DNA of 64,000 nt, taken from positions 1 to 64,000 of the forward strand of contig JAZNNW010000139.1 of NCBI GenBank assembly GCA_045580485.1, read 5' to 3'. The position numbers and the translations under genes are program-made. Origin of the DNA: Avoscillospira sp045580485 (GTDB lineage Bacteria; Bacillota; Clostridia; Oscillospirales; Oscillospiraceae). The notes beneath the pieces are model-generated. The model was not told where the DNA came from and searched no databases. It saw nothing but the letters and a program-made list of their open reading frames with translations. The stretch's first letter is position 1. Each line of letters starts with the position of its first letter. Positions 8,051-16,284 of this stretch are shown in pieces.

Positions 8051-10012
8051 TTACACCAGTCTTGCGCCGGCAGGGATGGCGTCATCCAGCATCAGCAGGT
8101 TCAGCTTTTCGCCGCGCTCGGCGGACAGCAGCATACCGCAGCTTTCCTGACCCATCATCTTTCTGGGGGGCAGGTTGGTCACAGCCACAAGGGTCTTGCC
8201 CAAGAGCTGTTCCGGCTCGTAATACTGGGCGATGCCGGAGAGAATCTGGCGGTCGGTGCCGGTGCCGTCGTCCAGAATGAACTTCAGCAGCTTATTGGAC
8301 TTCTTCACCTTTTCGCAGCTCTTGACCTTCACCACGGTCATCTCCACCTTGCAGAAGGTGTCGAAATCCACGGGGGGCAGAGGCTCGGGCAGGGGATCTT
8401 CTTCGGGAGCCTGAGCAGCCTTCATGGCGGCCTCCTGAATGGCCTCCAGTTCCGCCAGTTCCTTGGCAAGATCAATTCTGGGGAACAATGCGTCACCGGC
8501 GGTGACTTCTGCATCCTTGGGCAGAACGCCGAAGGTGGCAAGGCTGTCCCAACCGTATTCCTTGGCGCCGATGCGCTCCATGATCTTGGCGGTGGTGGCG
8601 GGCATCACAGGCTCCAGCAGGGCAGCGCAGATGCGGACGGTCTCCAGCAGGTTATACATGACCTTGGCAAGGCGGGGCTTGTTGGCTTCGTCCTTGGCCA
8701 GCACCCAGGGTGCGTTCTCGTCAATATACTTGTTGGCACGGGAAATGACCTTGAAGGTCTCTGCCAGAGCGTTCTGGAACTGATACTTTTCCATCTGCTC
8801 CTCGTAGCGGTCTCTCAGACCGGCAGCCATAGCCTCCAGTTCTGCATCCAGCTCAGCATTGGGGGTCTGCTCACTGGGGAGCTTGCCGCCAAAGTACTTC
8901 TGGATCATAGCGACGGTACGGCTGACCAGATTGCCCAGATCGTTGGCAAGATCGGTGTTGATAGTATTGATCAGCAGCTCATTGGAGAAGTTGCCGTCGG
9001 AACCGAAGGGGAAGGAGCGCATGAGGAAGAACCGCAGGGCATCCACGCCGTAGCGCTCTGCCAGCAGGTAGGGGTCCACCACATTGCCCTTGGACTTGGA
9101 CATCTTGCCGCCGTCCAGCAGGAGCCAACCGTGGCCGTAGACCTTCTTGGGCAGGGGCATACCCATGCTCATGAGCATGGCAGGCCAGATGATGGAATGG
9201 AACCGGACGATCTCCTTGCCCACGAAGTGAACATCGGCAGGCCAGTAGTCCTTGTAATCGTCATACTTGTCGTTCATGAAGCCCAGAGCGGTGGTGTAGT
9301 TGAACAGGGCATCCACCCAAACATAGACCACATGACCGGGATCGAAGTCCACAGGCACGCCCCAGGTGAAGCTGGTGCGGGAGACGCACAGGTCTTCCAG
9401 ACCGGGATCGATAAAGTTGTTGACCATCTCGTTGACTCTGGAGCGGGGCTCCAGGAAATCGGTGTTGGTCAGCAGATCACGGACAGGCTGGGCATACTTG
9501 CTGAGCTTGAAGAAGTAGGCCTCTTCCTCGGCATCCACCACATCTCTGCCGCAGTCGGGGCACTTGCCGTCCTTCAGCTGGCTCTCGGTCCAGAAGCTTT
9601 CGCAGGGGGTGCAGTATTTGCCCTTGTAGCTGCCCTTGTAAATGTCGCCGTTTTCGTACATCTTCTTAAAGATCTTCTGAATGGCGGCAACATGATAGTC
9701 ATCGGTGGTACGGATGAAACGGTCGTTGGAAATGTTCATCAGCTTCCACAGATCCAGAACGCCCCGTTCGCCGGTGACGATGTTGTCCACGAAGTTCTGA
9801 GGGGTCGTGCCGGCTTCCTTGGCCTTGGTCTCGATCTTCTGGCCGTGCTCGTCGGTGCCGGTCAGGAACATGACATCGTAGCCCCGCATGCGCTTATAGC
9901 GGGCCATGGTATCGGTGGCCACGGTGCAGTAGGTGTGACCGATGTGGAGCTTATCGGAAGGATAATAGATGGGCGTTGTGATATAAAATTTCTCTTTGCA
10001 CTTGTCGCACAT
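8051..10012 (-). CDS. metG: methionine--tRNA ligase
   Basis: The 653-residue protein is a full-length class I synthetase. It has the literal HIGH motif near residue 23, FLTGTDEHGQKI, a zinc knuckle CTPCESF plus CPDCGRD, and the KMSKSKGN loop near residue 300. The last 110 residues form the fused EMAP/Trbp111-type tRNA-binding domain (VKVKSCEKV, then NLPPRKMMGQESCGM). RBS AGGAGG. It has its own promoter upstream. The downstream repeat copy separates it from the SpoIIQ-like gene. Confidence 0.97.
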   Translation of the reverse strand: MCDKCKEKFYITTPIYYPSDKLHIGHTYCTVATDTMARYKRMRGYDVMFLTGTDEHGQKIETKAKEAGTTPQNFVDNIVTGERGVLDLWKLMNISNDRFIRTTDDYHVAAIQKIFKKMYENGDIYKGSYKGKYCTPCESFWTESQLKDGKCPDCGRDVVDAEEEAYFFKLSKYAQPVRDLLTNTDFLEPRSRVNEMVNNFIDPGLEDLCVSRTSFTWGVPVDFDPGHVVYVWVDALFNYTTALGFMNDKYDDYKDYWPADVHFVGKEIVRFHSIIWPAMLMSMGMPLPKKVYGHGWLLLDGGKMSKSKGNVVDPYLLAERYGVDALRFFLMRSFPFGSDGNFSNELLINTINTDLANDLGNLVSRTVAMIQKYFGGKLPSEQTPNAELDAELEAMAAGLRDRYEEQMEKYQFQNALAETFKVISRANKYIDENAPWVLAKDEANKPRLAKVMYNLLETVRICAALLEPVMPATTAKIMERIGAKEYGWDSLATFGVLPKDAEVTAGDALFPRIDLAKELAELEAIQEAAMKAAQAPEEDPLPEPLPPVDFDTFCKVEMTVVKVKSCEKVKKSNKLLKFILDDGTGTDRQILSGIAQYYEPEQLLGKTLVAVTNLPPRKMMGQESCGMLLSAERGEKLNLLMLDDAIPAGARLV

Positions 10013-10068
10013 GGCGAAGCCTCCTGTTCAGCCGTCAAAAAAACGGCGCAATTTCCTATTATTCTGAT

Positions 10069-10097
10069 ATAATACCATTGTTTTGGAAAAAATACAA
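10069..10097 (-). promoter_or_regulatory. promoter of metG
   Basis: On the minus strand TTGTAT (10097-10092), 17 bases, TATTAT (10074-10069). No T-box is evident in the roughly 50-base leader. Confidence 0.6.
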
Positions 10098-10173
10098 GGC
10101 AGGAGCGTGACTTTATCACGGTCTTCGGGTTGACATTTATGATATGATAAAAGAAAAACGAAAGAATGATCGT

Positions 10174-11067
10174 ATGTTGGATTTTAAGCTGCCGACCATT
10201 GAGGATCGGGCTTGGATACAGGAAATATATGAATGTTCCGGTTACCGGGGTGCAGAGTATACCTTTGCCAACCTGTTCCTGTGGTCTTATTTCTACGGAA
10301 AAGTCACAAAATATCAGGGTTTTCTCTGCCAGCGGCTGGAGTACAAGGGGATTCATCAGTATCTGTACCCGGCAGGCTGCGGCGATCCCAAGGAAGTGCT
10401 GGAGCTTCTGTGGGAGGACAGCCGCCGTCACGGCAAGCCCTTTGTGGTGCGAAGCCTGACGGACGGCACCATGGCAACCATGAAGCGGCTGTTCCCCAAT
10501 CAGTTTGAATATGAGGAGATTCGCTACGCCTGGGACTATCTTTATGAGATCGATACTCTGGCGGAGCTGGCAGGCAAAAAGTATCAGGCCAAGCGGAACC
10601 ACATCAACCGCTTTTTAGAGGACAATCCCGACTGGCACACGGAGGTTATCACCGCCGAAAACATGGATATCTGCAAAAAACTGGCGGAAAAGTGGTATGA
10701 AAGCCACGAGGAGACGGAGGCCGACAAACGGGCGCTGGAAAAGGCCTTCGATAACTATGAAGCATTGTGCTTCGAGGGTATCATTCTCTATGCAGGCACC
10801 GAGCCTGTGGCATTTTCCATCGGCAACCGGATCAGCACCGATACCTTTGATGTGAACTTTGAAAAGGCCTTTGCCGATGTGCGGGGGGCTTATCCTCTGG
10901 TCAACCGGGAGTTTGCCCGTTATATCCGGGAGAAATACCCCAAAGTCCGCTACCTGAACCGGGAGGACGATATGGGTATCGAAGGTCTCCGAAAAGCCAA
11001 GGAGAGCTACCATCCCATCTTTTTGAAGAAGTATATCGCAAGGGAAATCATAAAAGGCTCCCCTTGA
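10174..11067 (+). CDS. DUF2156 family protein (GNAT-fold, aminoacyl-phosphatidylglycerol-synthase-like)
   Basis: The 297-residue cytoplasmic protein matches DUF2156: FKLPTIEDRAWIQEI at the start, YTFANLFLW, KKYQAKRNHINRF (the usual KxxxKRNxI segment), and FDVNFEKAF with YLNREDDMGIEGLRKAK at the end. The fold is related to the C-terminal domain of MprF, which moves aminoacyl groups from tRNA to lipids, but it lacks the membrane part. The substrate is unknown. The start is uncertain: 10174 fits the family's MLDFK opening with a weak GAAAG site, while 10144 adds ten residues and has no site. Confidence 0.75.
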   Translation: MLDFKLPTIEDRAWIQEIYECSGYRGAEYTFANLFLWSYFYGKVTKYQGFLCQRLEYKGIHQYLYPAGCGDPKEVLELLWEDSRRHGKPFVVRSLTDGTMATMKRLFPNQFEYEEIRYAWDYLYEIDTLAELAGKKYQAKRNHINRFLEDNPDWHTEVITAENMDICKKLAEKWYESHEETEADKRALEKAFDNYEALCFEGIILYAGTEPVAFSIGNRISTDTFDVNFEKAFADVRGAYPLVNREFARYIREKYPKVRYLNREDDMGIEGLRKAKESYHPIFLKKYIAREIIKGSP

Positions 11068-11176
11068 GGGGAGCTGGCATTTGCGAAGCAAATGACTGAG
11101 AGGTGTCTGCTGGTACTTGCTGCCTACACACACCTCTCCGCCTCGCTTTGCTCGGCACCTCCCCTCAAGGGGAGGC
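11055..11176. repeat. dispersed repeat family A, copy 2 (full length)
   Basis: GGCTCCCCTTGAGGGGAGC, then TTGCGAAGCAAATGACTGAG, then a complementary half ending CCTCCCCTCAAGGGGAGG. The halves can fold into one long hairpin. It lies between the DUF2156 and GNAT genes. Confidence 0.85.
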
Positions 11177-11191
11177 AGTAGAGGTGCTGCT

Positions 11192-11866
11192 ATGTATCGT
11201 ACAGCAAAAAAATCGGATATGCTCCAGATCGCATCCCTTTGGGGCGAGGCCTTTGGCGACAGCCGGGAAGCGGTGGAGGAATTCTTCCGAACCTTTCCCA
11301 ACTGCATTTCCTATGTGGCGGAGGAGCAGGGAGAAGTCCTTGCCATGGTTCACGCCCTGCCCCAGATCCTTTCCCCCCACACCCAAACGGCTTATCTCTA
11401 TGCCGTTGCCACGGCAAATGCCTATCGTGGCAAGGGTCTGTGCCGAAGGCTCATGGCCTTCGCCGAAGAAGATTTGAAAGCCCGTGGCTGTGCCGCCTGC
11501 GTCCTGACCCCCGGCGAAGGTTCTTTGTTCGGTTTTTATGAAAAAATCGGCTACGAAACTGCCTTTTTCCGTCACAGAACCCCCTTCTCCGGCGGCAGAC
11601 CCATCTCTCTGACAGAATACCTCCGCCGCAGAGAAACACTTGTCTCCGTTGCCCACATGGTGTATGATGAAAACACCCTCGCTTACGCCCAAAGGCTCTA
11701 CGGGCTGACCTTTTATGAGACCCATACGGGCATTGCCGCCGCAGGAGAAACCTACACGGCGGAAGTCCTCCCGGAGGATCTGGGCGGCGAACCGTTCGCC
11801 ATGGTCAAATGGTTGGGCGAAAAACAGCCGCTGGAACAAGCCTTTCTGGGCATCTCATTAGAATAA
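11192..11866 (+). CDS. GNAT family N-acetyltransferase
   Basis: The 224-residue protein begins MYRTAKKSDMLQIASLW and has the acetyl-CoA site VATANAYRGKGLCRRLM (RxxGxG) near residue 80, followed by SLFGFYEKIGYE, the usual GNAT tail. The second half resembles the SCP2-like extension found in some longer acetyltransferases, but this is weak. The acyl acceptor is unknown. The ATG at 11192 is preceded by AGAGGT; the longer frame from 11117 runs through the repeat and is not credible. It lies just upstream of sufC, but that gene has its own promoter. Confidence 0.85.
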   Translation: MYRTAKKSDMLQIASLWGEAFGDSREAVEEFFRTFPNCISYVAEEQGEVLAMVHALPQILSPHTQTAYLYAVATANAYRGKGLCRRLMAFAEEDLKARGCAACVLTPGEGSLFGFYEKIGYETAFFRHRTPFSGGRPISLTEYLRRRETLVSVAHMVYDENTLAYAQRLYGLTFYETHTGIAAAGETYTAEVLPEDLGGEPFAMVKWLGEKQPLEQAFLGISLE

Positions 11867-11901
11867 TAATAATTGATATTATTTTCAATTTATGATAGAA
11901 T
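11865..11901 (+). promoter_or_regulatory. sufC-sufB promoter with Fur-like operator
   Basis: TTGATA at 11873-11878, 17 bases, TAGAAT at 11896-11901. An AT-rich palindrome, AATAATA-ATTGA-TATTATT at 11865-11883, covers the -35 box and resembles a Fur box. This placement suits repression by iron. That Fur is the protein is inference. Confidence 0.55.
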
Positions 11902-11934
11902 ATAGCAAAAGATAAAAGAAAGAAGGGAAAGCCT

Positions 11935-12669
11935 ATGCTGGAACTTAAAAATATTACCCTGACCGTTCCTTCGGAAAACGGTTCTATGGACATTCTGAAG
12001 GATGTGTCCCTCAACATTGAGGATAAGAAATTTATTGTAATCACCGGCCCCAACGGCGGCGGCAAGACCACTCTTGCCAAGGTCATCATGGGTCTGGCGA
12101 CCCCAACCAAGGGTCAGATCATCTGGAACGGCGAAGATGTCACCGACCTTTCCATTGCAGAAAGAGCCAAGAAGGGCATCTCCTACGGCTTCCAGCAGCC
12201 CCCCCGGTTCAAGGGCATGAAGGTCTCCGACCTGCTGCAGATCGCAGCCGGTAAGAGGCTGAGCCACAGCGAGGCCTGCAGCTACCTGACCAAGGTGGGT
12301 CTGTGTGCCAGAGACTATGTGGATCGGGATGTGGATACCTCCCTCTCCGGCGGCGAAGTCAAGCGCATTGAGATCGCCACGGTGCTGGCAAAGGATTCCG
12401 ATCTGATGATCTTCGATGAGCCGGAGGCCGGCATTGACCTGTGGAGCTTCGCCCGTCTGACAGAGACCTTCAAGGAGCTCCACGACCGGCAGGAAAAGAC
12501 CATCCTCATCATCTCCCATCAGGAGCGGATCATCCGTCTGGCAGACGAGATCGTCATCATTGCCGGCGGTCAGATTCAGGACAGAGGCCCTGCCGACAAG
12601 CTCTATTCTCAGATCATGACCGATACGGTCATGGGCTGCAGCAAGCTGGAGGTGGATAAAAAATGCTGA
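11935..12669 (+). CDS. sufC: Fe-S cluster assembly ATPase SufC
   Basis: The 244-residue ABC ATPase has Walker A GPNGGGKTTLAK near residue 42, a Q-loop at GFQQPPRF, signature SGGEVKRIE and Walker B DLMIFDEPEAGIDLW; the GFQQP and EAGIDLW forms are typical of SufC rather than transport ATPases. It powers cluster assembly on the SufB-type scaffold. Its stop overlaps the next gene's ATG by seven bases, showing translational coupling. No sufS, sufU or sufE follows, so this is the minimal SufC-SufB arrangement seen in many anaerobes. Confidence 0.93.
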   Translation: MLELKNITLTVPSENGSMDILKDVSLNIEDKKFIVITGPNGGGKTTLAKVIMGLATPTKGQIIWNGEDVTDLSIAERAKKGISYGFQQPPRFKGMKVSDLLQIAAGKRLSHSEACSYLTKVGLCARDYVDRDVDTSLSGGEVKRIEIATVLAKDSDLMIFDEPEAGIDLWSFARLTETFKELHDRQEKTILIISHQERIIRLADEIVIIAGGQIQDRGPADKLYSQIMTDTVMGCSKLEVDKKC

Positions 12670-13586
12670 ACGACATCCAGAAACGCATCTTGCAGGAAGT
12701 AGCGGATATGGCGTCCATTCCCGAGACCGGTGCGGTGAACATCCGTTCCGACGGTAAAAAGGCCTTCCGCCAGAACACCAAGAATATTCAGATTGAAAGT
12801 AAGACAGACAAAGACGGCATCGATATCCATATCGCTCCCGGCACGAAAAACGAGAATGTCCATATTCCCGTGGTGCTGACGGAGGCGGGCCGTCACGATA
12901 TGGTCTATAATGATTTCTTCATCGGCGAAGGTGCCGAGGTGAAGATCGTGGCAGGCTGCGGCATCCACAACTGCGGCGACTGCGATTCCGAGCATGACGG
13001 CATCCACACCTTCCATGTGGGTAAAAATGCCAAGGTCACTTATGTGGAAAAGCACTATGGCGAGGGCGAAGGCACCGGCAAGCGGATTTTGAACCCTCAG
13101 ACCATTCTCTATCTGGACGAAGGCTCTCAGGTAACTTTGGAGACTGTTCAGATCCGTGGCGTGGATGATACCAAGCGGTACACCAAGGCTGTGGTGGGTG
13201 AAGGCGCTGAATTCGTGGTGCAGGAAAAGCTCCTGACCCATGGCAATCAGGTTGCCGAAAGTGAGATGGATGTGTTCCTCAACGGCAAGGACAGCAAGAC
13301 CCGTGTCATTTCCCGTTCTGTTGCCCAGGATGACAGTGTGCAGATCTTCTACCCCCGTGTGGAGGGCAACAACCCCTGCTTCGGTCATGTCAGCTGCGAT
13401 GCCATCATCATGGGCAAGGCCAAAGTCCGTGCCATCCCCGAGATCACCTGTAACCATGTGGATGCAGGTCTCATCCATGAGGCCGCCATCGGCAAGATCG
13501 CCGGCGACCAGATCTTGAAGCTGATGACCCTTGGTCTGACAGCGGAAGAAGCAGAAGAAAAGATTTTGGAAGGCTTCCTGAGATAA
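12663..13586 (+). CDS. sufB: SufB/SufD-type Fe-S scaffold (minimal Suf system)
   Basis: The 307-residue protein has the SufBD beta-helix core (EGAEVKIVAGCGIHNCGDC, then VEGNNPCFGHVSCDAIIMG, and the C-terminal NHVDAGLIHEAAIGKIAGDQ segment). At about 300 residues it is much shorter than aerobic SufB (about 480) and lacks the N-terminal extension, as in the SmsB proteins of anaerobes and archaea. Cys and His residues in GCGIHNCGDCDSEH are candidate cluster ligands. It overlaps sufC by seven bases. Downstream is a family A repeat half-copy rather than another suf gene. Confidence 0.88.
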   Translation: MLNDIQKRILQEVADMASIPETGAVNIRSDGKKAFRQNTKNIQIESKTDKDGIDIHIAPGTKNENVHIPVVLTEAGRHDMVYNDFFIGEGAEVKIVAGCGIHNCGDCDSEHDGIHTFHVGKNAKVTYVEKHYGEGEGTGKRILNPQTILYLDEGSQVTLETVQIRGVDDTKRYTKAVVGEGAEFVVQEKLLTHGNQVAESEMDVFLNGKDSKTRVISRSVAQDDSVQIFYPRVEGNNPCFGHVSCDAIIMGKAKVRAIPEITCNHVDAGLIHEAAIGKIAGDQILKLMTLGLTAEEAEEKILEGFLR

Positions 13587-13590
13587 AAAC

Positions 13591-13643
13591 AAGCCTCCCC
13601 TTGAGGGGAGGTGGCATTTGCGAAGCAAATGACGGAGAGGTGT
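13591..13643. repeat. dispersed repeat family A, half copy
   Basis: Only the first half is present (CTCCCCTTGAGGGGAGG, GCATTTGCGAAGCAAATGAC, GGAGAGGTG). Its end provides the ribosome binding site of rlmH, three bases before the ATG. Confidence 0.85.
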
Positions 13644-13645
13644 AT

Positions 13646-14128
13646 ATGTTTTCTATCACTCTCATCTGCATGGGAAAATGCAAGGAAAAATTCTATATCT
13701 CCGCTGCCGAGGAGTATGCCAAGCGGTTGAAGGGCTACTGCGAGTTTAAGCTGTTGGAGCTGCCGGAGTACCGCCTGCCGGAAGACCCCTCTCCTGCGGA
13801 GATCGCACAGGGTCTGGCGAGAGAAGCGGAGGCAATCCGCAAGGCCATCCCTAAGGGTGCCTGGTTCTGCGTCCTGACTCCGGAGGGGAAGATGCAGTCC
13901 TCTCAGGAGCTGGCGGAGACCCTGAAAACTGTGAAAAATTCCGGCAAGTCCGCCGCCTGTTTCCTCATCGGCTCCTCCTTCGGCATGGAGGAGAGCCTGA
14001 AGCAGCAGGCAGACCATAAGCTCTCCATGAGCAAAATGACCTTCCCCCACCATCTGGCGAGAGTCATGGTGCTGGAACAGCTCTACCGGGCAGAAAGCAT
14101 CCAGGCCGGCAGCAAGTATCATAAGTAG
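13646..14128 (+). CDS. rlmH: 23S rRNA (pseudouridine-1915-N3)-methyltransferase RlmH
   Basis: The 160-residue SPOUT methyltransferase matches RlmH: ITLICMGKCKEKFY, an Ala/Glu-rich middle (EAIRKAIPKGAWFCVLTPEGK), the knot segment FLIGSSFGMEE, LSMSKMTFPHHLARVMVLEQLYRA and the terminal YHK. It acts on whole ribosomes. The start at 13646 gives the normal length and has GGAGAGGTG upstream, which is the tail of a dispersed repeat. The stop is TAG, showing that TAG ends translation in this organism. Confidence 0.95.
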   Translation: MFSITLICMGKCKEKFYISAAEEYAKRLKGYCEFKLLELPEYRLPEDPSPAEIAQGLAREAEAIRKAIPKGAWFCVLTPEGKMQSSQELAETLKTVKNSGKSAACFLIGSSFGMEESLKQQADHKLSMSKMTFPHHLARVMVLEQLYRAESIQAGSKYHK

Positions 14129-14138
14129 GTGAATAACA

Positions 14139-14489
14139 ATGATCCATAAATATTCCGAACAATTTGCAGAATTCAAGCCCAATATCCGGGGTGGCGAAGG
14201 CAAGCCCCTGTTCCGTCACCTGTTTTCCGGTGAGGAACTGGGCGGCCGTGCCACCATGCTGTCGGTGCTGACCCTGCAGCCCGGCGAGTCCGTGGGCGTC
14301 CACGACCATGTGGACAACGGCGAAGTTTATTTCGTCCTCAGCGGCAAGCTCATGGTGCAGGAAGACGGTGTCGAGACAGAGCTGCACCCCGGCGATGCCG
14401 AATTCTGTGCCGACGGTCACAGCCATGGAATCCGCAACCATACCAATGAGTCCGCCACCTTTGTGGCACTCATCCTTCCCAACCGCTGA
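14139..14489 (+). CDS. cupin domain protein
   Basis: The 116-residue single cupin has motif 1, VGVHDHVDNGEVYFVLSG (two His and a Glu as metal ligands), and motif 2, HPGDAEFCADGHSHGIRN (final His). Such small cupins may be isomerases, dioxygenases or sugar-binding regulators; the substrate cannot be told. It sits 10 bases after rlmH, and its TGA overlaps the rsmG ATG by one base, so the three are cotranscribed. Confidence 0.85.
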   Translation: MIHKYSEQFAEFKPNIRGGEGKPLFRHLFSGEELGGRATMLSVLTLQPGESVGVHDHVDNGEVYFVLSGKLMVQEDGVETELHPGDAEFCADGHSHGIRNHTNESATFVALILPNR

Positions 14490-15175
14490 TGCGGCGGGCA
14501 GTGGAGCAGGCTCTTTCCCCAAAGGGTCTGACGGAGCGGCAGCTGGAGCAGTTTGCCAAGTTCGGTGAACTGTTGGTGGAGAAAAACAAGGTCATGAACC
14601 TGACCGCCATCACAGAGCCGCAGGCGGTGGCAGAACTGCATTTTCTGGATTCCATCGCTGCACTGGAGGCGGTGGACTGTAAGAACAAAAAGGTCATCGA
14701 TGTGGGCTGCGGTGCAGGTTTTCCCGGTGTGCCTTTGGCACTTGCCGAGCCGACTTTGCAGGTGACCCTGCTGGACAGCCTGCAAAAGCGCATGAACTGG
14801 CTGGCGGAGATCCTGCCGGAACTTGGCGTGGAAGCCAAAGTAGTGGCAGCCAGAGCCGAGGAGTATGTGACTTCCTGTCGGGAAAGCTATGACTTGGCAA
14901 CCTCCCGTGCCGTTGCTCGGCTGAATATTCTGGCGGAGCTGTGCCTGCCCTATGTGAAGGTGGGGGGCTACTTCCTTGCCCTCAAGGGCGCCATGGCGGC
15001 CGAGGAGGCGGAAGAAGCCCAAAAGGCCATCACCGCTCTGGGCGGCAGAGTGAAGGAGATTTTTGAATACCCCGTTGCCGATGCCATCCATCGCATCGTG
15101 GTGGTGGAAAAAATCAAGCCCACCCCCAAACAATATCCCAGAAAATTTGCAAAAATCAAGCAGTCGCCTCTGTAA
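14489..15175 (+). CDS. rsmG: 16S rRNA (guanine-527-N7)-methyltransferase RsmG
   Basis: The 228-residue Rossmann methyltransferase has VMNLTAITEP, HFLDSIAAL, the SAM-binding loop VIDVGCGAGFPGVPLAL near residue 75, LLDSLQKRMNWL, and SRAVARLNILAEL, all RsmG signatures. It methylates G527 of 16S rRNA; loss gives low-level streptomycin resistance in other bacteria. It starts in the TGATG overlap with the cupin stop. Often rsmG sits near the origin with gidA, but here it is with rlmH. Confidence 0.95.
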   Translation: MRRAVEQALSPKGLTERQLEQFAKFGELLVEKNKVMNLTAITEPQAVAELHFLDSIAALEAVDCKNKKVIDVGCGAGFPGVPLALAEPTLQVTLLDSLQKRMNWLAEILPELGVEAKVVAARAEEYVTSCRESYDLATSRAVARLNILAELCLPYVKVGGYFLALKGAMAAEEAEEAQKAITALGGRVKEIFEYPVADAIHRIVVVEKIKPTPKQYPRKFAKIKQSPL

Positions 15176-15180
15176 TAAAA

Positions 15181-15308
15181 AGCCTCCCCTTGAGGGGAGG
15201 TGGCATTTGCGGAGCAAATGACGGAGAGGTGTGTTGGCACCAACTGCCTGCACACACCTCTCAGCCTCGCTTCGCTCAGCAGCTCCCCTCGAGGGGAGCC
15301 TTCTTTTT
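15181..15308. repeat. dispersed repeat family A, copy 4 (full length), doubling as terminator
   Basis: CTCCCCTTGAGGGGAGG and GCATTTGCGGAGCAAATGAC open the element, and it closes with CTCCCCTCGAGGGGAGC. The end runs into TTCTTTTTTA, so a hairpin here would stop transcription after rsmG. It lies between convergent genes. Confidence 0.85.
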
Positions 15309-16276
15309 TATAGGTTCTGTTCCAATATGAAGTTTGCGATATCTTTTAAGGTTTCTTTTTCGGAGTTCATAAGGGCTTCTGCCATGGCCTTGGAGGAGAA
15401 CCGGCAGCCGGTGAGTCTTGTTTTCACATCCTCCGGCAGCTCCGGGTCCATGGCATCGGAATAGACGACGGCATCGGCAACGATGCTGTTTTTTGCTGTC
15501 AATAGCAGCTGTACACCGCCCCATGGGAATCGGGTATCCAGCTCCAGATCGAAGCCGGGGGTCTTGCCCAATCGCCAGTCCCAACTGGCCTGCTTTTCCC
15601 GATAGAGCAGCATGGCAGCGAGACTTTCCGGTGTGGGGACAAAGTCCTCCACTTCGCCGTAGACCTCACAAAATGCCTTCCGAATGGCGGCGATCATGGC
15701 TTCTGCGGTGATGGGCGCAAACTCCGTCAGATTGCAGACCCGGCTGCGGACGGAGCTGACACCCTTGGCCTGCAGCTTTCGAGGGTCGGGTCGGAGATAA
15801 TTCTGCAATTTGGAAAGGTTTGCGTTGAGAAGCAGTGTGCCGTGGTGCTGGCACATCTGCCCCCGTTTGCAGAAGGCATTGCCGGAGAATTTTCTGCCGT
15901 CAGCCAGCAGGTCATTTCTGCCGGAAAAGTCGCAGGGGATGCCGAAGGACCGCACCGCCTGCAAAATCACCTGCAGCTGCTTTTCCACATCGTAGCGTTT
16001 TTCCCCCACGATGAAGGAGAAGTTCAGATTGCCTTTGTCGTGGTAGACGGCACCGCCGCCGGTGATGCGGCGGACAAGCTGCACCCCGTCTTTTTCCATG
16101 GCGGCAAGGTCACATTCCTTCCATGGGTTCTGATTTTTGCCGATGATGACGGCATTTTCGTTGGTATAGAAGTAGAGAATCATATCCTCCGGGCGCAGGT
16201 GATCCAGAAACCACTCATCGGTGGCCAAGTTCTGCCACCCGTCCAAAGAGGGAGAAACATAGAAATAATTAGCCAT
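15308..16276 (-). CDS. lplA: lipoate--protein ligase
   Basis: The 322-residue protein has the LplA fold: NLATDEWFLDHL, IIGKNQNPWKECDL, the lipoyl-AMP motif RRITGGGAVYHDKGNLNFSF, GRNDLLADGRKFSGNAF and HHGTLLLNANL. It attaches free lipoate to E2 or GcvH-type proteins. The C-terminal third is the accessory domain of full LplA. The ATG at 16276 is preceded by TTGAGG, which overlaps the stop of the upstream ade gene, so the two are translationally close. No lipoylated target is encoded in this window. Confidence 0.92.
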   Translation of the reverse strand: MANYFYVSPSLDGWQNLATDEWFLDHLRPEDMILYFYTNENAVIIGKNQNPWKECDLAAMEKDGVQLVRRITGGGAVYHDKGNLNFSFIVGEKRYDVEKQLQVILQAVRSFGIPCDFSGRNDLLADGRKFSGNAFCKRGQMCQHHGTLLLNANLSKLQNYLRPDPRKLQAKGVSSVRSRVCNLTEFAPITAEAMIAAIRKAFCEVYGEVEDFVPTPESLAAMLLYREKQASWDWRLGKTPGFDLELDTRFPWGGVQLLLTAKNSIVADAVVYSDAMDPELPEDVKTRLTGCRFSSKAMAEALMNSEKETLKDIANFILEQNL

Positions 16277-16284
16277 AAACTGCC

